NCBI RefSeq assembly: GCF_029504695.1
Contig: NZ_JAQFIN010000003.1
Location: 186,001 to 250,000, forward strand
DNA: 64,000 nt
Reading direction: 5' to 3'
Origin: Parabacteroides sp. PF5-6
GTDB lineage: Bacteria > Bacteroidota > Bacteroidia > Bacteroidales > Tannerellaceae
The position numbers and the translations under genes are program-made. How positions within the stretch are numbered: position 1 is the first letter of the stretch; each line of letters opens with the position of its first letter. The notes below the pieces were generated by a model that saw only the letters and a program-made list of their open reading frames with translations, had not been told where the DNA came from and did not search any database. Positions 61,901-64,000 of this stretch are shown here, in pieces.

Positions 61901-62072
61901 TCACCACATCGGCATTCGCACCGGAATAGAAAGTCGAGACCTGTACGGTCGGCGGTGCGATATTCGGGTATTGCTCGACCGGCAAAAGCGCCAACCCGAT
62001 CACGCCCAATACGACGATCAGGATCGAGATGACGGTAGATAATACCGGTCGGTCTATAAATGTCTTTAACAT
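58929..62072 (-). CDS. RND-family multidrug efflux permease (AcrB/HAE1)
   Basis: A 1047-residue proton-driven inner-membrane pump. N-terminus [27 protein letters not shown]. Motifs: [30 protein letters not shown] with the paired Asp of the proton relay in TM4, GxxxNP-like periplasmic porter domains, and the second-half [27 protein letters not shown]. The size and the two-fold repeat match HAE1 multidrug exporters rather than heavy-metal types. Confidence 0.95.
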   Translation of the reverse strand: [1047 protein letters not shown]

Positions 62073-62078
62073 CTGTCT

Positions 62079-63188
62079 TTAGTTGTTTATTTTAATCTTC
62101 ATGCCATTTGTAATGGTCGCTACGCCGTCGGTAACGATCCGGTCGCCCGCGTTCAAGCCGCTGGTCACCGCGTAACTCTTGCCGTCGGGCGTAGGCAATA
62201 CGGTAATAATCTGCTGCTCTACGACATCCCCCTGTACCTTATACACCAGGATCTTATCCTGCTGGGCAAAGGTCGCTTTCTGCGGGATCACCAGCACGTT
62301 GTCCAGCGTACGGGGAATCATGATCTTGCCACTGACTCCGCTCCGCAAAAGCCCTTCCGGGTTGGGGAACTCCGCACGGAAGTTAGCCGAGCCGGTCGTT
62401 ACGTTCACCGTACCGGTGATCGTTTCGATCCGTCCCTTTTCGGCGTAGACCGTTCCGTCGGCCAGGGTGAGTGTCACCTCCGGCGCGTTTTTTATTTTCT
62501 CTGCCTGCGTCGTTCCTTCCAGTGTGGAGAGGAATTCCATCAATACCTTCTCGTTCAGCGAGAAATAAGCAAAGACATTGCGGGTGTTGGCAACCGTAGT
62601 CAAGGTGTTCTGGCTATTTACCAGACTCCCCAACCGATAAGCGATCGGACCGACCACCCCATCCACCGGACTGCTCACGTTCGTCCAGCCAATAGTCGCT
62701 TTGGCATTCTTCAACGCCGCTTCCGCCTGGGCTTTCGCGGCCATCGCGGTGGCATAGGTGTTCTGCATCGTCTCCAGTTGCACCTGGCTCACGATACCTT
62801 TCTCGGCCAACGGACGGATACGGTCGACATTCAATTTGGCGGTATTCACCTGTGCCTCGGCACTGTTCAACGCCGCTTCCGCCGTAGTCAGCGCCTGTTC
62901 GGACTGCGGGGAGTTGATCTTGAACATCAACTGTCCCTTTTTCACGACCGAACCTTCATCAATGTAGATCGCATCGATAAAGCCATCGATACGCGGCCGG
63001 ATTTCAACATCTTCCTGACCTTTAACAGTAACAGGATACACGGACTCGAGCTGAACGCTCTGCACGCTCAACAAAGAAGTAGGATAAGCCGACGGCTCTT
63101 TTTGTATATTGCCTTGCGCAGACTTCTCTCCACAGGCAACCATGACAAATACCGTCATCATCCCGAAAATGATTGTTCTTGTTTTCAT
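62079..63188 (-). CDS. RND efflux periplasmic adaptor (AcrA/MFP family)
   Basis: A 369-residue membrane-fusion lipoprotein (lipobox MVAC, Cys19). It shows the lipoyl-like half motif RPRIDGFIDAIYIDEGSVVKKGQLMFKI, a helical hairpin (about 100-155), the second lipoyl half ATIGWTNVSSPVDGVVGP and a beta-barrel domain. It is the first gene of the operon, six bases before the permease gene. No TetR-type repressor is adjacent in the window. Confidence 0.93.
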   Translation of the reverse strand: MKTRTIIFGMMTVFVMVACGEKSAQGNIQKEPSAYPTSLLSVQSVQLESVYPVTVKGQEDVEIRPRIDGFIDAIYIDEGSVVKKGQLMFKINSPQSEQALTTAEAALNSAEAQVNTAKLNVDRIRPLAEKGIVSQVQLETMQNTYATAMAAKAQAEAALKNAKATIGWTNVSSPVDGVVGPIAYRLGSLVNSQNTLTTVANTRNVFAYFSLNEKVLMEFLSTLEGTTQAEKIKNAPEVTLTLADGTVYAEKGRIETITGTVNVTTGSANFRAEFPNPEGLLRSGVSGKIMIPRTLDNVLVIPQKATFAQQDKILVYKVQGDVVEQQIITVLPTPDGKSYAVTSGLNAGDRIVTDGVATITNGMKIKINN

Positions 63189-63288
63189 TTTAGAAATATA
63201 AAGTTTAGAAATTATGGCAATTACTCTTAGCCTTTGGTTCTCATTCTCTCATTTAGAAATATAACCTTCAATCTTTTTTTAACCCGTG

Positions 63289-63296
63289 CAAAAGTA
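63289..63296 (-). promoter_or_regulatory. -7 promoter element for the RND efflux operon
   Basis: The minus strand reads TACTTTTG. It lies 101 bases before the start at 63188. The leader contains two copies of ATTTAGAAATATAA. Confidence 0.6.
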
Positions 63297-63406
63297 CTAA
63301 AAATTCGCGAATCAACCCCCTGTTGTTCTCTTCAATCTTTTGTATTAATCCGTGTGTTATTGTTTATTTTTTCCGGGGAATTTGGGGATGGCCGTCCGGT
63401 TTTTTT

Positions 63407-63494
63407 TGTTTGACGGCTATCAAACACGTGTTCGACAGCTGTCAAACAGCTGTTCCATAGCTGTCGAACAACTGTTTCACAGCTATCAAACAAA
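63407..63494. repeat. Phased palindrome array D (GTTTGAC-AGCT type x4, 22-bp pitch)
   Basis: Four 22-bp units start with TGTT at 63407, 63429, 63451 and 63473. Each contains an 18-nt palindrome around GGCT or AGCT. The junctions AACACGTGTT and AACAGCTGTT are perfect palindromes, so dyads alternate every 11 bp. It lies between the asparaginase terminator and the efflux-operon promoter; 63189-63547 holds nothing else. Confidence 0.9.
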
Positions 63495-63522
63495 GAAAAG
63501 AAGCCGGTTTATGAGCTTCTTT
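63490..63522 (-). terminator. Terminator of the asparaginase-family gene
   Basis: AAAGAAGC/GCTTCTTT stem with a 10-nt loop, followed on the minus strand by TTCTTTGTTTG, which merges into the palindrome array. Confidence 0.6.
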
Positions 63523-63547
63523 CCTTTAATTCGTCATAAAAAGGGGC

Positions 63548-64000
63548 TTATCTCTCCACAAATTCGTCCCAAATGCCTACCTTCTTAACGGCTTGCACAT
63601 TGTTTTTCTCTTTGTAGAGAAAACCGCGGAACATGCCGCCGCTATTGAAGGGCATAGCGATGTTGCCGCCTTTATCGATGGCGATCAGGCCACCGTTGCC
63701 GGCGTGGGTATTGAGATCGGTATGAATAATATGATTGGCGGCTTCTTCGATGGTCTCGCCCAGGTAGCTGTAGCGGGCACAAAGGTTATAGGCAACGACG
63801 TGGCGGATGAAATATTCGCCGTGGCCGGTGCAGGAGACGGCACAACTGCGGTTATCGGCATAGGTTCCGGCGCCGATCACCGGGGCGTCGCCTATGCGGC
63901 CCCATTTCTTGCGATACATACCTCCGGTACTGGTTCCTGCCGTCAGGTTGCCTTGTTTATCCAGGACCACACAGCCGACGGTGCCGTTCTTGCCGCTTTT
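63548..64000 (-). CDS. Isoaspartyl peptidase / asparaginase-family Ntn hydrolase, C-terminal part
   Basis: The visible 150 residues are the beta subunit and C-terminus of an N-terminal-nucleophile amidohydrolase (asparaginase_2/glycosylasparaginase family). The autocleavage and catalytic Thr is in GTVGCVVLD near the window edge (codon about 63980-63982). TSTGGMYRKKWGRIGDAPVIGAGTYAD follows, with the substrate-binding Arg and Asp, and then SCTGHGEYFIR. The N-terminal alpha subunit lies beyond base 64000. Confidence 0.9.
   Translation of the reverse strand, partial: KSGKNGTVGCVVLDKQGNLTAGTSTGGMYRKKWGRIGDAPVIGAGTYADNRSCAVSCTGHGEYFIRHVVAYNLCARYSYLGETIEEAANHIIHTDLNTHAGNGGLIAIDKGGNIAMPFNSGGMFRGFLYKEKNNVQAVKKVGIWDEFVER

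Overview
The window is chromosomal DNA from a Bacteroidota (Bacteroidales) gut-type bacterium. Evidence: about 20 matches to the Bacteroidota -7 promoter element TAnnTTTG placed correctly before genes, a sigma/FecR/TonB-receptor operon, many secreted or lipoprotein glycosidases, and an oprP-like porin-pst operon. A Parabacteroides-like species is my best guess; this is inference, since no rRNA is present. I see no prophage, insertion sequence with transposase, or CRISPR array. The first and last genes run off the window.

Layout. 1-8.4 kb: end of an acyl-CoA ligase, an NtrC-type regulator, and a sodium/amino-acid symporter translationally coupled to a hybrid histidine kinase. 8.6-14.1 kb: FMN oxidoreductase, ECF sigma factor with a membrane partner, TauE-like exporter, membrane protein, LacI-type regulator, tyrosine phosphatase. 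14.3-34.0 kb: a carbohydrate region with no SusC/SusD pair: Tat-exported Gfo/Idh/MocA oxidoreductase and TIM-barrel isomerase; an operon that looks like oxidative L-fucose catabolism (aldo/keto reductase, zinc dehydrogenase, lactonase-like amidohydrolase, mutarotase, GH29 fucosidase, propeller glycosidase); then GH3, esterase, GH42, GH2 and GH3 enzymes. 34.2-40 kb: DUF302 protein and a sigma/anti-sigma/TonB receptor operon ending in a DUF2202 ferritin-like lipoprotein with a His/Cys-rich tail. 40-49.4 kb: two acetyltransferases, a KilA-N protein, tRNA-Lys, EttA, a DUF1080 protein, a second GH29 fucosidase, dihydroorotase and a polyprenol-phosphate glycosyltransferase. 49.4-50.8 kb: a gene-free, repeat-rich stretch. 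50.8-56.5 kb: phosphate operon porin-pstS-pstC-pstA-pstB-phoU. 56.6-57.3 kb: PAAR protein plus a VgrG-tail-like protein. 57.5-63.2 kb: RND efflux operon. End: an isoaspartyl peptidase/asparaginase.

The most unusual signal is non-coding. At several intergenic sites just downstream of genes there are arrays with dyad axes exactly 22 bp apart, i.e. alternating inverted half-sites every 11 bp. Five separate arrays have four dyads (eight half-sites), but the core palindrome differs between loci (GAGGTACCTC, CTACCGGTAG, GTTGATnnTTATCAAC, GTTTGAC-type; a related but less exact TGGCAAAGTTTTGCCA array also occurs). One sub-family has conserved ends: GGAGTA exactly 15 bp before the first dyad's inner boundary and TACTCC at the mirror position, with one, two or four dyads between, giving lengths of 42, 64 and 108 bp. 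I do not recognise a described system that accounts for this. A separate 198-bp composite of three nested hairpin pairs lies at 50.4-50.6 kb.
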